Shown: positions 51,148-60,818, numbered from the stretch's first letter. The stretch: DNA of 64,000 bases from Epsilonproteobacteria bacterium UBA4036 (GCA_002382325.1 DGAG01000012.1:62001-126000), one strand, 5' to 3'. Translations and numbers: made by a program. Notes: a model not told the origin generated them from the sequence alone.

Positions 51148-51779
51148 TATTTTTTATTAATCTGAAATCTCTGTGGCTGTAAAGTAATATCCGTTACAAC
51201 ACCATTAAAGTTTAAAATATCTAAGACCGCTTTTGCAATATCCTCTGCTAAGAGATAAGTCTTTTCATTTTCACTTGGCTCAAATTGCAGTTCATCAAAA
51301 AAATTGGTTTGGGTTAAATCAGGATTGATACTAGTAACTTTCACATCGGCTTTTCGCAACTCTTCAAACAAACATAAACTAAAATCTCTTAATCCACTTT
51401 TGGTTGCCGTATAAAGCGCTGAAAACTTTGAGTGTTTGGTGGCTTCAACCGAAGAGATGTTGATAATATGCCCTTTGGTTTTTTTCAAACTTCGCAAACA
51501 CAAACTGCTTAAAATCAGTGGTGCGGTTAAGTTTACATCAACGAGTTCTTTTATTTTCGTCACACTGATTTCTTCATGCGGTTGAAAAATACCTACACCT
51601 GCACAATTGATTAAGACATTGATATCTTGTGTTTTTAACAATTCTTTGACTTCTTTTTCAAGTTCAACAGAGTTTTGCAAACGGGTCTTTAAAGTCAAAA
51701 TTTCATACCCATTTTGGCTTAAACATTCACAAATGGCTTTTCCAATACCGGAACTGTATCCTGTGACTAATGCTTTCAT
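51147..51779 (-). CDS. SDR-family oxidoreductase
   Basis: A 210-residue short SDR: MKALVTGYSSGIGKAIC (TGxxxGIG), NCAGVG, the catalytic Ser in INISSVEA and YTATKSGLR (YxxxK). The substrate is unknown. It lies directly downstream of the DedA gene on the same strand (1-bp gap). Confidence 0.88.
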   Translation of the reverse strand: MKALVTGYSSGIGKAICECLSQNGYEILTLKTRLQNSVELEKEVKELLKTQDINVLINCAGVGIFQPHEEISVTKIKELVDVNLTAPLILSSLCLRSLKKTKGHIINISSVEATKHSKFSALYTATKSGLRDFSLCLFEELRKADVKVTSINPDLTQTNFFDELQFEPSENEKTYLLAEDIAKAVLDILNFNGVVTDITLQPQRFQINKK

Positions 51780-51780
51780 A

Positions 51781-52413
51781 CTATCTCTTTTTTCTTTCTT
51801 TATTGGTAGGAAAAATATTTTTTTTGAGTTTTAGCCTCATATACAACAATACCATTATCGCTAAAAGCACTAAAATAGAAATAATAATCACACGCAAATA
51901 TTCACTGATAAGCTCTTGATTGTGTCCAATAAAATACCCCAATAGTGCTAAAATCAACACCCAAATACCCGCACCCAAGCTCGTATAAAGTGAGAATTTA
52001 AATAAATTCATTTTAGCCAATCCTGCTGGCAGTGAGATGTATTGACGAACCGCAGGAATAAGTCGTCCACTAAAAGTTGAGATATGCCCATGTTTGGCAA
52101 AAAACTCTTCCATTTTTTGAAGACTCTCTTCTTTAAACAAGACATATTTCCCATAACGTTGGATAAACACTCTACCAAAACGCATGGCTAAAAAGTAGTT
52201 AAAAACAGCCCCCGCTAAACTGCCTGCAATACCAGCAAAGACCGCAAAAAAGAGATTCATTTCACCTTTGTAGGCTAAATATCCTGCGGGAATCATCACC
52301 ACTTCAGAAGGGAAAGGGAAAAAAGAACTCTCTAAAAACATCATCAAAAATATTCCAACATACCCCAAATCACCGACTGTTTTGACAATAAAATCCACTA
52401 TTTCATGCAACAT
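51781..52413 (-). CDS. DedA-family membrane protein
   Basis: A 210-residue inner-membrane protein with FLESSFFPFPSEVVMIPAGY (about 27-46) and FSGRLIPAVRQYISLPAG (about 115-132), the conserved DedA segments including the membrane Glu and Arg residues. DedA proteins recycle undecaprenyl or other lipid carriers and support membrane potential. Confidence 0.92.
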   Translation of the reverse strand: MLHEIVDFIVKTVGDLGYVGIFLMMFLESSFFPFPSEVVMIPAGYLAYKGEMNLFFAVFAGIAGSLAGAVFNYFLAMRFGRVFIQRYGKYVLFKEESLQKMEEFFAKHGHISTFSGRLIPAVRQYISLPAGLAKMNLFKFSLYTSLGAGIWVLILALLGYFIGHNQELISEYLRVIIISILVLLAIMVLLYMRLKLKKNIFPTNKERKKR

Positions 52414-52466
52414 TATTTGAACTCTTTGTTTTAAATTTAAAGAGATTATTCTATCATTTTACTGCT

Positions 52467-53708
52467 TTAGGCTTCTTTGTAGGAGCAGACTTGGTTTCGC
52501 CCCGCTTCTTTGGCTTGGTACATTGCTTTGTCTGACTTTTCTATTAATTCATCAATATTTTTTTCATTGGTTAATTTTGCAATTCCAATACTGACCGTCA
52601 GATGAATGGTAATATCATTAAAAACAAAAGTTGCCTTTTCAATGGCTTTACAAATCTTTTGTGCTAATAACAGTGCCCCTTCTTCTTTGACATTTTGAAT
52701 ACACGCCACAAACTCTTCTCCTCCCACACGTCCAAACAAATCGCTGTTTCTCATAAAAGGTGTTACGGTTTGTGTAAACGCTTTTAACACATCATCGCCC
52801 ATGGCATGACCATAACTGTCATTGATGTGTTTAAAATGGTCTAAATCAAAAGAGATAATAAACAAAGAGGTGTTATTGCGTTTGGCAATATCAAAATATT
52901 TTGATGCCAAATTCAACAAAAATCCTCGATTGTAAAGGCCTGTTAGTGAATCAAAATTGGCTAATTTTTTAAGTTCTTTATTCTTTTTAAGCAGTTGAAA
53001 GGTGCGTTTTCTTACTTTTTCTTGCAGGGTTTCATTGAGTTGTATGATTTCATCTTCATTGCGTTTTCGATTTAAATCTGCCACGCTTAATCGATATAAT
53101 ATAAAAGAGAAGAAAAGAATAAAAACACCTACTGCGGCAAAATAGATTGAATCAATTTTTTTAATAATGGTATTAAATTCACCGCTAATATGGGTAATGT
53201 CATAATAGATTTCAATCACACTGTGAAACTTTCCATCAATAAATTGAGGGAAATAAATCTCTGCTACATCTTTGGGTATGTACTCTTTTTCTAGGCTTAA
53301 CGACCCTTTTTGAATAATCTTAAAAAAGACTTCCCCTTTTTTAACATTATTGATAAAATACTTTTCGGTATTTTGTTTGCCAATATCATTCAAATCAGTT
53401 GAAGCTCTTACCACACCTTGGGCATCGAAAAATTTTATTTTTAGGAGTTTAAAGTTGTCTTTAAGCATCGCCAACTCTTCATTTAAAGAGATATTGGCTT
53501 CTTTAATGCTCTCGTGCATAAAAATGTGTTCGGATATTTTTTGATTTTCATAAATAGCCATATTGATCATATGATTATAAAAAAAAGGCATCAAAATCTT
53601 TTTTCCCGTAAAATAACTCGATACAATCAATAAAAAAACAATAACAACATAACAACGTAAGATATTTTTTTGAAAAATATTCTTAACAACTTCGAATTTC
53701 AATCTCAT
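52467..53708 (-). CDS. Membrane diguanylate cyclase
   Basis: A 413-residue protein: TM about 17-38, a periplasmic sensor region about 40-185 (single-Cache-like; VRASTDLNDIGKQ), TM about 187-207, coiled linker about 215-250, GGDEF domain about 250-410. The active site is GGEEF (329-333) and the inhibitory I-site R320-NS-D323 stands five residues before it, so this is an active, feedback-controlled cyclase. The ligand is unknown. Confidence 0.92.
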   Translation of the reverse strand: MRLKFEVVKNIFQKNILRCYVVIVFLLIVSSYFTGKKILMPFFYNHMINMAIYENQKISEHIFMHESIKEANISLNEELAMLKDNFKLLKIKFFDAQGVVRASTDLNDIGKQNTEKYFINNVKKGEVFFKIIQKGSLSLEKEYIPKDVAEIYFPQFIDGKFHSVIEIYYDITHISGEFNTIIKKIDSIYFAAVGVFILFFSFILYRLSVADLNRKRNEDEIIQLNETLQEKVRKRTFQLLKKNKELKKLANFDSLTGLYNRGFLLNLASKYFDIAKRNNTSLFIISFDLDHFKHINDSYGHAMGDDVLKAFTQTVTPFMRNSDLFGRVGGEEFVACIQNVKEEGALLLAQKICKAIEKATFVFNDITIHLTVSIGIAKLTNEKNIDELIEKSDKAMYQAKEAGRNQVCSYKEA

Positions 53709-53768
53709 TTATATCCTAAAACCTATTTATCACCAAATAATAACATAAAAAAATTGATTTTTGAACAC

Positions 53769-55040
53769 TTATTCACTAATATTTGTTTTACGTGACAGAT
53801 TAATTATTTTATCCATATACGCATTTTTCATAAACTCTTCCATTTGATTATTGCTTGAATATTCATAGCCAAACACCTCTTTCCATAGGCTTTCATCTTC
53901 CATACATAAATAAAAATAGACCTCTTTGTGCCAAGGTTTAAACGTTTCATAGGCATGTTTAAACATCTCTTTTTTGGTTTTTAATGAATACGAAAATTTC
54001 CCATTGGCATCTGCAAAGGGCATTTGTAAAATCTTACTTTTAAAATTTCTTGTACGTATTTTTTGAATAACGGGTTTGATAAAAGTTAAGGTTCCAAAAG
54101 AAACCAAAACCACTTTTGTAGCCTCAAAAGTATTGATAAGTTGTTTGTACACGGCTTCATATTCTGCTAAGTAGTTTTCATACTGAACGATAGGATGAAA
54201 GTGAAAACCAATCAGTACGCCTTTTTCACTGACTTTTTTAGCAGCATTAATACGTTCTTCTAACGAAGCCGTTAAATGCTCTTCATTTTCACAGATGGTG
54301 GGTGTATTTAAAGACCACGTACAAATGATATTTTTAGGCACATCATTTTCTAAAAAATAGTTGATGTTATTAGATTTGGTTTTAAACTCTAAAATCACAT
54401 TGGGATGAGCTGCTGCAAATTCAAATAAAGCATCTAAAACCCCCTCTTTATTTCCCCACATCAACGAATCTGAACTTTGTCCTGTACCAATATGGTAAAT
54501 TTCATTGGGATCCAACTCCAAACTTTTCAAATTTTCTTTAAAGTTTTTATCAAAACCAATTTTATTTTGATTGTAAAACGATTGAATCGAACAATACGAA
54601 CAATCAAATCCACAAGACTGCACCGCATCTAAAGTCAATAAATTGCAACAACGGGTATTGGGACTGGCAACAGGACATGCTCCTAAAGCAGCTTTGTTGC
54701 TCTCATACGTTTCAAAGCTAAACTTTCGGATATCGTGTTTATACAAATCAGGCGTAAAGTCTTTATAAGTATTGGGTTGGGCTTTTAACTCTTGCCAAAT
54801 ATTGCGGATATGATTAAATGCTGTTTTTTTGTTAGGGTATTCCTCTAAAAAAAGTTCACTGATATCTTTTTCATGCCAAAGTTTAAAATCAATGGCAAAA
54901 TCAATAAGTTGCTTGAGTTCTTGAAAAGAAAATTGATATTCATGGGCTTTTTGTTCAATAAAAGTTTGAGTACTTTGAGGTAAATGAGTAAAATTAGTTT
55001 TAGTAATACTCTCTTGAAATTTTTTTGTATAGGGATTCAC
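53769..55040 (-). CDS. Spore photoproduct lyase-family radical SAM protein
   Basis: A 423-residue protein. The radical SAM motif CGFDCSYC (about 163-170) binds the [4Fe-4S] cluster. Upstream ACPVASPNTRCC and downstream GTGQSSDSLMW and FHFHPIVQYENY match the SPL family. The N-terminal helical region (about 1-110) is an extension. SPL repairs thymine photoproduct in sporeformers; non-sporeforming homologues have uncertain roles, possibly DNA repair. It overlaps the nucleosidase-like gene by 4 nt. Confidence 0.85.
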   Translation of the reverse strand: MNPYTKKFQESITKTNFTHLPQSTQTFIEQKAHEYQFSFQELKQLIDFAIDFKLWHEKDISELFLEEYPNKKTAFNHIRNIWQELKAQPNTYKDFTPDLYKHDIRKFSFETYESNKAALGACPVASPNTRCCNLLTLDAVQSCGFDCSYCSIQSFYNQNKIGFDKNFKENLKSLELDPNEIYHIGTGQSSDSLMWGNKEGVLDALFEFAAAHPNVILEFKTKSNNINYFLENDVPKNIICTWSLNTPTICENEEHLTASLEERINAAKKVSEKGVLIGFHFHPIVQYENYLAEYEAVYKQLINTFEATKVVLVSFGTLTFIKPVIQKIRTRNFKSKILQMPFADANGKFSYSLKTKKEMFKHAYETFKPWHKEVYFYLCMEDESLWKEVFGYEYSSNNQMEEFMKNAYMDKIINLSRKTNISE

Positions 55041-55564
55041 AGGAACTCTTTGATTGTTTTTATTTGTTTTTGTATCAGGTCTATGACAAAACTTTTTTTA
55101 GGAATAACACTGTTGCAATAATCTGACACAACTTTAAAAACAAAACACTCATTTTGAGGCAGGTACTTTGTACAAACCTCTAAAAAAGCATCCGATTCCA
55201 TGTCGACTAACAAACTTGAAAGTGAACTCTTAGCATCTAAAGGTTCTGTTACACAGGTAATTGTTGCTTTAGGTACCGTTTTTAGTTGTTGATTGGTACA
55301 AAAAAGTGTTCCTATTGGAATTTCTTCCTCTTTGCAACCTGCAATACCAATATTAACGGCTCTTTTAAATGCCTGTTTTTTAAAAAGTGTCTCTAAACTT
55401 TCAGTGGTGTTGTTTTTTCCTATACCCGATACAACAAGAATATACATATCATTTTCATAAATTTTCGGCAATAATGTATTTTGTGTCAGTTTAAGTGTTT
55501 GAATCAGTGGACGTGCTTCGTAAATTAAAGCGGTGTGTATGAGTGTTTTGTGTGGGTTTGACAT
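55037..55564 (-). CDS. Short phosphorylase-superfamily (MTA/SAH nucleosidase-like) protein
   Basis: About 175 residues from ATG 55564. Motifs of the PNP/MTAN fold are VVSGIGKNNT, AVNIGIAGCKEEEIPIG, LLVDMESDAFLEV (the VDME ribose site) and FKVVSDYCN (catalytic Asp). It is shorter than true MTAN (about 230), so the substrate may differ. A TTG start at 55591 is possible but falls inside the rplS terminator hairpin. It is coupled to the radical SAM gene, which produces 5'-deoxyadenosine, a plausible substrate. Confidence 0.72.
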   Translation of the reverse strand: MSNPHKTLIHTALIYEARPLIQTLKLTQNTLLPKIYENDMYILVVSGIGKNNTTESLETLFKKQAFKRAVNIGIAGCKEEEIPIGTLFCTNQQLKTVPKATITCVTEPLDAKSSLSSLLVDMESDAFLEVCTKYLPQNECFVFKVVSDYCNSVIPKKSFVIDLIQKQIKTIKEFL

Positions 55565-55579
55565 CGAGGTCAAAGAAGC

Positions 55580-55600
55580 ATCAAGGCACAAAGCCTTGAT
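55580..55600 (-). terminator. Hairpin after rplS
   Basis: ATCAAGGC and GCCTTGAT form an 8-bp stem around a 5-nt loop, 10 bp beyond the rplS stop codon on the minus strand. Confidence 0.6.
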
Positions 55601-55609
55601 ATAAAAAAC

Positions 55610-55966
55610 TTACTTTCTAAGCTCTTTAATTTTGGCTTTTTTACCAGTTAATCCTCTTAAGTAGTGAAGTTTAGCTCTTCTTACTCGACCTTTTCTTAAT
55701 ACTGTCATCTCTTTTAAAGAGTCAGAGTATAATGGGAAAATTCTCTCAACACCAACATTGTTGGCACCAATTTTTCGAATAGTAAAAGTCGCACCTGTAC
55801 CTTCACCGTGTCTGGCAATCACAACACCTTCAAATGCTTGAACTCTTGTTTTGTTACCTTCTTTGATTTCAACACCAAGTTTTAAAGTATCTCCTGCTTT
55901 AAATTGAGGGATCTCTTTAGAAGCTAATTGTGCTGCTTCAAAGCTCGCTATATATCTGTTTTTCAT
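55610..55966 (-). CDS. rplS: 50S ribosomal protein L19
   Basis: A 118-residue L19 with GDTLKLGVEIKEGNKTRVQAF, TIRKIGANNVGVERIFPLYS and RRAKLHYLRGLTGKKAKI. The length is standard. Its start overlaps the trmD stop (ATGA). Confidence 0.98.
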   Translation of the reverse strand: MKNRYIASFEAAQLASKEIPQFKAGDTLKLGVEIKEGNKTRVQAFEGVVIARHGEGTGATFTIRKIGANNVGVERIFPLYSDSLKEMTVLRKGRVRRAKLHYLRGLTGKKAKIKELRK

Positions 55967-56640
55967 CGTTTTTCCTTACTGGGTCTATAATATTTTGTTT
56001 TGCAAATGGACATCTGGAATTTTAAGTCGGAAATTTTACTATGATTTCCCTTTAAGAATTCTTTAACCACACTTAAATTTTCAAAAATTTCTGGTTTCGT
56101 AAATGATGGGGCTTCTAAAAGGTTGTTTTCAAAGCTCTCAACCTCTAAAGAATCGGCATTTCCAAGCACATTTTCAACATTTCGAGCAATGGCATCTGCC
56201 ATGACTGTTGAGGGTAATTCTCCCCCTGTCAAAATGTATTCACCGATACAAAAAACTTCATCGGCATATTTTTCAATGACTCTTTCGTCAATTCCTTCAT
56301 ACCGACCACTGACAAAAACAATATTTTTTTTCCGTGAGAGTCTTTTAGCATCATTTTGCTTAAAAGCTTTAGCCGCAGCCAAAGGAAAAATAATATAAGC
56401 ATCGGGATTACTTTTCTTTACCGCATCCAAACAATCAAATAAAGGCTGGGGAGTTAACAGCATTCCCGCTCCTCCTCCTATCATCTCTTTATCCACTTTT
56501 TTATGTTTATTTAACGTATAGTCTCTGGGATTATAAAACTCATACTCAATAAACTTTGATTCTATGGCTCGTTTAAGAATTGAGTCTTGAAAATAGGGTT
56601 CAATTAAATTGGGAAACAAGGTTACAAATGTAAATTTCAA
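55963..56640 (-). CDS. trmD: tRNA (guanine-37-N1)-methyltransferase
   Basis: A 225-residue SPOUT methyltransferase with MKFTFVTLFPNLIEPYF, GGGAGMLLTPQPLFDCL, VSGRYEGIDERVIE and the knot segment EYILTGGELPSTVMADAI. It is coupled to rplS. The usual upstream partners rpsP and rimM are absent; the next gene upstream is on the other strand. Confidence 0.97.
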   Translation of the reverse strand: MKFTFVTLFPNLIEPYFQDSILKRAIESKFIEYEFYNPRDYTLNKHKKVDKEMIGGGAGMLLTPQPLFDCLDAVKKSNPDAYIIFPLAAAKAFKQNDAKRLSRKKNIVFVSGRYEGIDERVIEKYADEVFCIGEYILTGGELPSTVMADAIARNVENVLGNADSLEVESFENNLLEAPSFTKPEIFENLSVVKEFLKGNHSKISDLKFQMSICKTKYYRPSKEKR

Positions 56641-56650
56641 ACGTCTTCTT

Positions 56651-56675
56651 GTATATTTTGATGAACAAAATATAC
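56651..56675. repeat. Perfect inverted repeat in the trmD leader
   Basis: GTATATTTTG and CAAAATATAC are 10-bp arms around ATGAA, 10 bp upstream of the trmD ATG. In the mRNA it would form a hairpin next to the start and could tune trmD-rplS translation, or be an operator. Confidence 0.5.
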
Positions 56676-56790
56676 TCTCCTTTTTTATGGAATGATACCA
56701 TATTTAATTTTAGAGGTACCCTTTATTTGTAATTAAGCATTTATAACTTACACTTCTGTTTTATGTACCAACAATAAATAAAGGTAAACA

Positions 56791-57135
56791 GTGAAATTAC
56801 TCAAGGGTTTTGGCAAAAAATATTTTTCTCTTTGTTCCATTCAAGCACACAGTGTTGCCCCAAAATTACACGGTACCATAACCTCTTTAAGCCACCATTT
56901 ACATACAAAAACTCTCTCTTCTTTAGAAGAAGAAAAAGAGGAAGAATCTCCTCCCTCTTTACAAGATACTCTTCTGTTTTGTTTGTTACAAAACAAGAAA
57001 CCTTGTCATTGTGATGGTTTGTTTAAACGAAAAACCGCTTTAGCCATTAGCCTCTTTAAATTTATTCCTCGATGTCCGTATTATGATACCTTTTTCGCAT
57101 TTAGAAGAACGGGTGTTCATCCTCCTATTGTCTAA
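56791..57135 (+). CDS. Small hypothetical protein upstream of metE
   Basis: A 114-residue open frame starting at GTG with AAAGG 6 nt upstream. The product is basic at both ends with an acidic run (EEEKEEES, about 46-53) and several Cys (CHCDG, PRCPYY). No family is recognised. It ends 46 bp before metE and may be a leader gene of it. The composition is less typical than that of neighbouring genes, so it could also be a spurious frame. Confidence 0.45.
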   Translation: MKLLKGFGKKYFSLCSIQAHSVAPKLHGTITSLSHHLHTKTLSSLEEEKEEESPPSLQDTLLFCLLQNKKPCHCDGLFKRKTALAISLFKFIPRCPYYDTFFAFRRTGVHPPIV

Positions 57136-57181
57136 TTAATCTCATTAACAACATTAAACAAATATATCAAAAGGATTAATT

Positions 57182-59449
57182 ATGCAAAAAAATTATGTAA
57201 TTGGATTTCCAAGAATGGGAGAAAAAAGAGAACTTAAAAAAGTTTTGGAAAGCTATTGGGCAAAACAGTGCGATTTTCATGAAGTTAAATTTATAGCGCA
57301 TCAACTTAAAAAACGGCATTGGACGTATCAAAAAGAGGCAAACATTGATTTTATTGCTTCCAATGATTTTTCTTATTATGACAATATGCTCGATACGACG
57401 ATTCTTCTTGGTGCTATTCCTAAAAGATTTCAACACTTAAAAGACGAAGAGTTGTATTTTACTATGGCAAGAGGCAATGAAACGTGTGTGGCTATGGAGA
57501 TGACCAAATGGTTTAACACCAATTACCACTATATCGTTCCTGAAATTTCCAAAGATACTCAATTTGCTTTAAATTCTAAGAAAGTCATCGAAGAGTATAA
57601 AGAGGCACAAGCATTAAATATCACAACAAAAATCAATTTAATTGGACCTATCACCTATTTAGGGCTATCAAGAAGTGTTGATAACAGTGATGTATTTATG
57701 CACATCAATGATATTGTTGATGTCTATAAGCAACTTTTAAAAGAGATATCTCAACTGAATAATGAAGTCATTGTTCAGTTTGATGAGCCTTTGTTTGTAA
57801 AAGATTTAGAGCCCAAAGTGTTATCGTTATTAAAACCCGTTTATGACGCCCTTAGTAATGTTGCTTCCAATGTAAAAATTGTTGTAACAACCTATTTTGA
57901 GCACTCCAATGAAGCCACTAAAATCTTGGTAAATACTCCTATTTGGGCTTTAGGATTGGATTTTGTTCATGGAAATAAAAACCTTGAGTCTTTAGAGATT
58001 ATTAAAAATTCAAACAAAGTTTTAATCGCCGGAGTCATTGATGGAAGAAATGTCTGGAAAAGTAATTTAAAAGATAAATTGGCTCTGCTTGAGCATATCT
58101 CAAGCGTGATTTTAAAAAGCAATATTATTGTAGGAACCTCTTGTTCTCTTTTACATGTCCCTTTTACCCTAAGTTATGAAATGACTCTTGATACTGAAAT
58201 TAAATCTTGGTTATCTTTTGCCTCTGAAAAATTAAAAGAGTTAAACCTAATTTCAAAAGAGTTCTTTGATTTAGAGTTAACCTTAGAAGAGCGTGCGGAT
58301 ATCAAAAAAAACAGCGAAAATAACCAACAAAGAAAAGTATCTTCAAAAATCCATAACAAAGATGTTCAAGAGGAGATTACTCATCTAAGACTCTTTGAAA
58401 GAGCGGATAAATTTGAAGACCGAATTAAAGCACAAAGAGAGTTTTTCAACTATGATGCTCTCACGACAACAACGATTGGTTCATTTCCTCAAACACCCAA
58501 ACTCAGAGAAACCCGAAAAAACTATAAAGCCAATCTTATTTCACAAGAGGTTTATGAAACTGAGATTAAAAACTATATTGATGAGTGTGTGGCATTTCAA
58601 GATGAAATTGGATTGGATGTATTAGTACATGGAGAACCTGAACGAAATGATATGGTTGAGTATTTTGGTGAATTAATGGATGGATTTGCTTTTACTGCAA
58701 ATGCTTGGGTTCAATCGTATGGAAGCAGATGCGTTAAACCTCCTTTAATTTATGGCGATGTTTCTCGACCAAATCCTATGACCGTTAAGTGGATAAGCTA
58801 TGCTCAAAGCAAAACAAAAAAAGTGATGAAAGGGATGCTTACAGGGCCAGTAACCATTCTCAATTGGTCATTTGTCCGAGATGATATGCCTAAAAATGAG
58901 GTCGCAAAACAAATTGCTTTGGCCATCAATAAAGAGGTCAATGATTTGCAAAAAGCAGGAATCAACATGATTCAAGTCGATGAAGCCGCCTTTAAAGAAG
59001 GGTATCCTTTACGAAAGAAAAACATCAAAGCCTATGAAGATTGGGCAGTTGAAAGTTTTAAATTAAGCATAAGTTGTGCCAAAGCCACTACTCAAATTCA
59101 TACTCACATGTGTTACAGTGAATTTAATGACATTATTAAAACCATTGAAGCCATGGATGCTGATGTTATCTCCATTGAAACCGCACGCAGTGGGAATACT
59201 CTTTTAAAAATATTTCAAAAAGTGGCGTATAAACAAGAAATCGGTCCGGGTATTTATGATATTCATAGCCCACGAGTTCCCAGTGTTCAAGAGATGGTCG
59301 AGCAAATTAATGCCTTGATTGAAGTTTTACCCAAAGAGCAATTATGGATTAATCCCGATTGCGGATTAAAAACCAGAAAATGGGATGAAGTAAAACAGAG
59401 TTTAAAAAATATGGTTGAAGCCGTAAAAATTGTAAAAAAGGAGAAGTAA
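57182..59449 (+). CDS. metE: Cobalamin-independent methionine synthase
   Basis: A 755-residue enzyme that transfers the methyl group of methyl-tetrahydrofolate triglutamate to homocysteine. The N-terminal half (about 1-390) and the catalytic C-terminal half (about 415-755) are both complete: TTIGSFPQTPKLR, LVHGEPERNDMVEYFGE, and the Zn ligands His/Cys in HTHMCYSEF and Cys in NPDCGLK. There is no cobalamin riboswitch that I can recognise upstream. Confidence 0.97.
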   Translation: MQKNYVIGFPRMGEKRELKKVLESYWAKQCDFHEVKFIAHQLKKRHWTYQKEANIDFIASNDFSYYDNMLDTTILLGAIPKRFQHLKDEELYFTMARGNETCVAMEMTKWFNTNYHYIVPEISKDTQFALNSKKVIEEYKEAQALNITTKINLIGPITYLGLSRSVDNSDVFMHINDIVDVYKQLLKEISQLNNEVIVQFDEPLFVKDLEPKVLSLLKPVYDALSNVASNVKIVVTTYFEHSNEATKILVNTPIWALGLDFVHGNKNLESLEIIKNSNKVLIAGVIDGRNVWKSNLKDKLALLEHISSVILKSNIIVGTSCSLLHVPFTLSYEMTLDTEIKSWLSFASEKLKELNLISKEFFDLELTLEERADIKKNSENNQQRKVSSKIHNKDVQEEITHLRLFERADKFEDRIKAQREFFNYDALTTTTIGSFPQTPKLRETRKNYKANLISQEVYETEIKNYIDECVAFQDEIGLDVLVHGEPERNDMVEYFGELMDGFAFTANAWVQSYGSRCVKPPLIYGDVSRPNPMTVKWISYAQSKTKKVMKGMLTGPVTILNWSFVRDDMPKNEVAKQIALAINKEVNDLQKAGINMIQVDEAAFKEGYPLRKKNIKAYEDWAVESFKLSISCAKATTQIHTHMCYSEFNDIIKTIEAMDADVISIETARSGNTLLKIFQKVAYKQEIGPGIYDIHSPRVPSVQEMVEQINALIEVLPKEQLWINPDCGLKTRKWDEVKQSLKNMVEAVKIVKKEK

Positions 59450-59459
59450 TATCACTTTA

Positions 59460-59514
59460 AGCTAAAAATAGCTGTATCCTAACTGTTTAATTATGATACA
59501 ACCTATTTTTAGCT
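59460..59514 (+). terminator. Long stem-loop after metE
   Basis: AGCTAAAAATAG (59460) pairs with CTATTTTTAGCT (59503), and an inner TGTATC (59473) pairs with GATACA (59495). The hairpin starts 11 bp after the metE stop codon and ends 18 bp before the threonine deaminase region, so it is either the metE terminator or an attenuator for the next gene. Confidence 0.65.
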
Positions 59515-59547
59515 AGTATACGAAAAATAAAAATGAGAAAAAATAGC

Positions 59548-60753
59548 ATGATAACCCTAAATGACATCAAAAAAGCCAAAGCCAATCTCAATGAGATTAT
59601 TCAAAACACCCCGTTAACCTTTGCTCCCAATTTAAGCAAAGAAGTTCAAGCCCAAATTTATTTAAAAAAAGAGAATTTACAAATTACGGGGAGCTTTAAA
59701 ATTCGAGGCGCTTTTAACAAAGTGGCTTCCTTAACTCAAGAGCAAAGAGAAGCAGGAGTGGTAGCAGCAAGTGCAGGAAACCATGCACAAGGCTTGGCTT
59801 TTTCAGCACTTCATTTTGGTTGTGATGCCACCATTTTTATGCCAGAAGCTACTCCTTTAACAAAAGTTCGAGGGGTTCAAGCGTATCATGCCAATGTTGT
59901 CTTAAAAGGCGAAAACTACGACGAAGCCTACGCTGCAGCGATGAAATATACCCAAGAGAACAATAAAGTTTTTGTGCATCCTTTTGCAGACAATGAAGTC
60001 ATTGCAGGGCAAGGAACCATTGCTTTAGATATTTTAGAAGAGATGAATGATTTTGATATTTTAGTGGTCCCCATTGGTGGAGGGGGATTAATCAGTGGAA
60101 CAGCAATTGCAGCAAAAACACTCAATCCCAACATTAAAATTATTGGGGTTGTTGCAAGTGGTGCAAGAGCCATGTTAGAATCCTATGAAGCCAAAAAAGC
60201 GATTGATTCGGTTGCCGTTAAAACCATTGCCGATGGAATTGCTGTAAGAGATGTTACGCCTAAAATGCTTAATTATGTGATGGAATATGTGGACAAAATT
60301 GTTGAAGTCAGCGACAATGAAACCGCCAATGCCATTTTGTTTTTATTAGAGAAACAAAAATTGGTCGTCGAAGGTGCGGGTGCGGTATCTGTTGCAGCAA
60401 TTATGCACAAGAAGTTTGACTTTAAAAACAAAAAGGTCGTTGCCATTTTAAGCGGTGGAAACATTGATGTTACGATGCTTTCTTTGATTATTGAAAAAGG
60501 GTTGGTCAAATCAAACCGAAAAATGAATTTAATCGTTACACTTATTGACAAACCCGGTTCATTGAAAAACTTAACAACAATTTTTCAAGAGTGCGATGCC
60601 AATATTGTGCAAATTGATTATGACAGAAATTCGGTCAAGCTCGATTTTGGTGAGGCCAATGTTACGATAGCCCTTGAAACCAAAGGGGAAGCACATCAAT
60701 GTAACATAAGGGAACAACTAAGCTTAAATGGATATAAATTCAAAGAAATATAA
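59548..60753 (+). CDS. ilvA: Threonine ammonia-lyase
   Basis: A 401-residue PLP enzyme making 2-oxobutanoate for isoleucine. The PLP Lys lies in GSFKIRGAFN, the phosphate loop is GGGGLISG and GAGAVSV follows; a C-terminal ACT-like domain (about 325-400; IVTLIDKPGSLKNL) is the short catabolic/biosynthetic type. I start at ATG 59548 (MITLNDIKKA) as in relatives; an ATG at 59533 adds five residues. Confidence 0.93.
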   Translation: MITLNDIKKAKANLNEIIQNTPLTFAPNLSKEVQAQIYLKKENLQITGSFKIRGAFNKVASLTQEQREAGVVAASAGNHAQGLAFSALHFGCDATIFMPEATPLTKVRGVQAYHANVVLKGENYDEAYAAAMKYTQENNKVFVHPFADNEVIAGQGTIALDILEEMNDFDILVVPIGGGGLISGTAIAAKTLNPNIKIIGVVASGARAMLESYEAKKAIDSVAVKTIADGIAVRDVTPKMLNYVMEYVDKIVEVSDNETANAILFLLEKQKLVVEGAGAVSVAAIMHKKFDFKNKKVVAILSGGNIDVTMLSLIIEKGLVKSNRKMNLIVTLIDKPGSLKNLTTIFQECDANIVQIDYDRNSVKLDFGEANVTIALETKGEAHQCNIREQLSLNGYKFKEI

Positions 60754-60818
60754 GCAAAGTTTGTATATCATTTCAACTTGTAACTTAATAATTAATAAAA
60801 AAATATAAAAGGAAGAGA

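Noticed and set aside
56641..57181. Cobalamin or SAM riboswitch before metE
   Set aside because: No conserved riboswitch core elements could be recognised, and much of the space is an open frame with its own RBS.
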